Below, in pieces: positions 6,706 through 8,761 of a stretch of 8,761 nucleotides of DNA; the first letter of the stretch is position 1; every line of letters starts with the position of its first letter. The notes below the pieces were generated by a model. The model was not told the origin of the DNA and searched no databases. It saw only the letters and a list, made by a program, of their open reading frames with translations. This DNA comes from Desulfobacterales bacterium (GTDB lineage: Bacteria; Desulfobacterota; Desulfobacteria; Desulfobacterales; JASFBJ01). The translations under genes and the position numbers were made by a program. The DNA is taken from the NCBI GenBank assembly GCA_030149585.1, contig JASFBJ010000151.1, positions 1 to 8,761 of the forward strand, written 5' to 3'.

Positions 6706-7884
6706 ATGAAACCTCTAAAAATCATAATTGCAGGCGGCGGCACAGGGGGGCATCTTTTCCCAGGGATTGCAATTGCCCAGGCTTTTACAGAGGTTAACGC
6801 CCTTACCAGGGTTTTATTTGTTAATAGTGGAAATTTATTTGAAAAAAAAACTTTGGCAGAATCCGGTTTTGCTCATCAGATCATTGCCGTTGAAGGTATT
6901 AAAGGCCGGGGATTAAGAAAACAGATGGGAGCAGCCTTAAAAATTCCATTGAGCATCCTGCAATCATGGCGAATTATTTGCCGTTTTAATCCTGATCTGG
7001 TCATTGGAGTTGGTGGTTATTCAGCAGGGCCTGTGGTAGCAGCCGCCTTTTTATCAAAAATTCCAACAGCCCTGCATGAACAAAATATTTTACCTGGGAT
7101 AACCAATCGTATTTTATTTTATCTGGTAAATCGAATTTACCTTTCTTATAAAAACACATTGGCTTTTAAAAATACAAAGGCCGGCAAAAGATCCAAAAAA
7201 AAGCTGGTGACAGGCAATCCACTCAGAAAAGATATAATAAGCGCAGTAAAAAATGCTGAATCAGACCAAAAAAAAACTTTTGAGCAAAATATTTTTACCA
7301 TATTGATTTTAGGCGGCAGCCAGGGGGCTCACAGGATAAATACAGGTGTTGCAGAAGCCTTATCTTTTTTGAAACCTGCGCCACGATTTTGCTTTATTCA
7401 TCAAACCGGACAACATGATCTAAAAATGGTTCAAAAAGCCTATCAGGCAGTAAAGATATCAAGCAGTGTGCAGGCATTTTTTAATGATATGGGCGTCCAA
7501 TATGAAAAAGCTGATTTAATTATCTGCAGGGCCGGAGCCACAACAGTGGCAGAGGTGACAGCCTTTGGCAAAGGCGTTATTTTTATTCCCTTTCCCTATG
7601 CTGCTGATAATCATCAGGAGTTAAACGCAGAGGCTCTGGTAAATGCAAAGGGAGCTCAGATGATTTTGGAAAAAGATCTAAACGGACATCTGCTGGCTCA
7701 AAGAATTATGGAACTTGCCGATAATCCAGAAAAAATCAGAAATATGGGGCTTGCCGCCAAAAAGCTTGGACACCCCCTTGCCGCGCAAACCATTATTGAG
7801 GATTGCTATGCCCTGCTATCTCAAAAAGCCGGCTCAAAAAGCCGGCTCAAAAAAAAGCTGCCACCAGAAACGGAAATTAATTAA
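6706..7884 (+). CDS. murG: UDP-GlcNAc:lipid I GlcNAc transferase (MurG)
   Basis: A GT-B glycosyltransferase at the cytoplasmic membrane surface that adds GlcNAc to lipid I to make lipid II. Visible motifs are GGGTGGHLFPG (10-20), GVGGYSAGP (101-109), LHEQNILPGITNR (123-135), TGNPLRKDI (169-177), ILGGSQGAHRIN (201-212), CRAGATTVAE (274-283) and DNHQELNAEAL (301-311), the UDP-GlcNAc binding region. At 392 residues it is longer than E. coli MurG (355). Part of the excess is a basic C-terminal tail after about residue 370, and a 13-bp tandem duplication lies within that tail's coding sequence. The start fits the family's N terminus, but the purine-rich GGGGA upstream (6684-6688) is 17 nt away. 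The stop of a nine-codon ORF (6676-6705) directly abuts the ATG. The gene lies 35 nt after ftsW and 2 nt before murC. Confidence 0.97.
   Translation: MKPLKIIIAGGGTGGHLFPGIAIAQAFTEVNALTRVLFVNSGNLFEKKTLAESGFAHQIIAVEGIKGRGLRKQMGAALKIPLSILQSWRIICRFNPDLVIGVGGYSAGPVVAAAFLSKIPTALHEQNILPGITNRILFYLVNRIYLSYKNTLAFKNTKAGKRSKKKLVTGNPLRKDIISAVKNAESDQKKTFEQNIFTILILGGSQGAHRINTGVAEALSFLKPAPRFCFIHQTGQHDLKMVQKAYQAVKISSSVQAFFNDMGVQYEKADLIICRAGATTVAEVTAFGKGVIFIPFPYAADNHQELNAEALVNAKGAQMILEKDLNGHLLAQRIMELADNPEKIRNMGLAAKKLGHPLAAQTIIEDCYALLSQKAGSKSRLKKKLPPETEIN
7822..7847. repeat. 13-bp tandem duplication with GC-rich palindromes in the murG 3' end
   Basis: CAAAAAGCCGGCT occurs twice in a row (7822-7834 and 7835-7847), followed by CAAAAAAAAGCT, a degenerate third start. 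Each copy contains the 8-bp palindrome AGCCGGCT, so the two copies can form an 8-bp stem with a 5-nt loop (7827-7847). On the minus strand the stem is followed by TTTTTG, resembling an intrinsic terminator, but no minus-strand gene uses it. The unit length is not a multiple of three, so a change of copy number would shift the murG frame. Confidence 0.85.
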
Positions 7885-7886
7885 AA

Positions 7887-8761
7887 ATGTATTTAAAAAA
7901 ATATCATATTCATTTTGTGGGCATTGGCGGAATCGGCATGAGCGGTATTGCAGAACTTTTGCTGAATTTGGGATATAAAGTTTCAGGGTCTGATATAAAT
8001 TGTACAGATATTACCCTCCGCCTGGAAAAGCTTGGAGGCATTATTTATAAAGGACATGCAGCCTCAAATATTACTGGTGCGGATGTACTGGTTTACTCAT
8101 CTGCCATCATGAAAGAGAATGAGGAAGTAATAGCCGCTGTTAAGGCTTCTTTGCCGGTTATTCCAAGGGCTGAAATGCTGGCTGAATTAATGCGGCTTAA
8201 ATACAGTGTGGCCGTAGCAGGCGCACATGGGAAAACCTCAACAACATCCCTTATTGCCGCAATCCTGGATAAAGGCGGACTTGATCCCACCGTAGTAATT
8301 GGCGGCCGGCTCAAAAGCATCGGCTCCAATGCTGTTTTGGGCAAAGGTGATTTTATTATAGCTGAAGCTGATGAAAGCGACGGCTCTTTTTTAAAATTTT
8401 CACCGGCTATTTCAGTTATAACCAATATTGACCGTGAGCATCTGGATTTTTATAAAGATTTAACAGAAATCAAGGAAGTTTTTCTTAAATTTATCGACAG
8501 GCTCCCCTTTTACGGCAGGGCAATTTTATGCCTGGATAATGAAGCAATTCAGGATATTTTGCCACATATTAAAAAACGTTTTTCAACATACGGTCTTAGT
8601 GTGCAGGCTGATTTTCAGGCCCGTAATCTGAAATTTTCCGGGCTTAAAAGCTGTTTTCAGGTTTATCATCAAGAAATTTGTCTTGGTGAAATTAATTTAA
8701 ACCTGCTGGGTCTCCATAATGTATTAAACTCTTTGGCAGGTATTGCAGTTGGAATAGAGCT
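7887..8761 (+). CDS. murC: UDP-N-acetylmuramate--L-alanine ligase (MurC), 3' partial
   Basis: The frame opens at ATG 7887 and stays open to the window edge: 291 complete codons, about 60% of the family's usual length. MurC adds L-Ala to UDP-MurNAc, the first peptide-stem step, in the cytoplasm. Motifs seen by translating the frame are HFVGIGGIGMSGIAE (9-23), VSGSD, VYSSAI, PRAEMLAELM, the MurC-type ATP loop GAHGKTSTT (112-120, with AHGKTST in place of TNGKTTT), IIGG-type VVIGGRL, EADESDGSFL (160-169), TNIDREHLDFY and LGLHNVLNSLAG near the edge. These distinguish it from Mpl and the other Mur ligases. A modest GGA (7872-7874) lies 12 nt before the ATG. The start is 2 nt after the murG stop, so the two are probably co-translated. 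In other dcw clusters murB or ftsQ would follow. Confidence 0.97.
   Translation, partial: MYLKKYHIHFVGIGGIGMSGIAELLLNLGYKVSGSDINCTDITLRLEKLGGIIYKGHAASNITGADVLVYSSAIMKENEEVIAAVKASLPVIPRAEMLAELMRLKYSVAVAGAHGKTSTTSLIAAILDKGGLDPTVVIGGRLKSIGSNAVLGKGDFIIAEADESDGSFLKFSPAISVITNIDREHLDFYKDLTEIKEVFLKFIDRLPFYGRAILCLDNEAIQDILPHIKKRFSTYGLSVQADFQARNLKFSGLKSCFQVYHQEICLGEINLNLLGLHNVLNSLAGIAVGIE

Noticed and set aside
7715..7978. Plus-strand 87-codon frame spanning the murG end and the murC start
   Set aside because: It overlaps two well-supported genes in another frame. It matters only as the frame murG would enter if one 13-bp repeat copy were lost.

Overview
This window is a stretch of a bacterial division and cell wall (dcw) cluster. 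All genes are on the + strand, and by eye the DNA is AT-rich. In order it holds a fused murE-murF gene (5' end outside the window), mraY, murD, ftsW, murG and the first part of murC (3' end outside). This is the standard dcw order. The MurE half carries the DNPR motif of meso-diaminopimelate-adding enzymes, so the wall is DAP-type, as in Gram-negative bacteria. Gene order, AT-richness and protein style suggest a Desulfobacterota (Desulfobacterales-like) bacterium, but the taxon is an inference without database support.

Layout: 2-2905 MurE-MurF fusion; 2902-3981 mraY, overlapping murF by ATGA; 3982-4118 a 137-nt gap almost filled by an imperfect palindromic element; 4119-5501 murD; 5498-6670 ftsW, overlapping murD by ATGA; 6671-6705 a short gap; 6706-7884 murG, whose 3' end contains a 13-bp tandem duplication; 7887-8761 murC, starting 2 nt after murG stops. 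No RNA gene, CRISPR array, transposase or minus-strand gene is supported. No gene-free stretch exceeds 300 bases.

How the genes work together: MurC, MurD, MurE and MurF add L-Ala, D-Glu, meso-DAP and D-Ala-D-Ala in turn to UDP-MurNAc in the cytoplasm. MraY moves the phospho-MurNAc-pentapeptide to undecaprenyl phosphate at the membrane to make lipid I. MurG adds GlcNAc to make lipid II. FtsW is the SEDS glycosyltransferase that polymerises lipid II at the division septum.

The genes themselves are conventional. The points worth a second look are the MurE-MurF fusion, an in-frame A AAA AAG slippery heptamer in its linker with a -1-frame stop just after it, and the inverted-repeat element between mraY and murD. 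That element lies where murD has no clear ribosome binding site, and its right arm may supply a promoter. I saw no clearly new multi-gene system.
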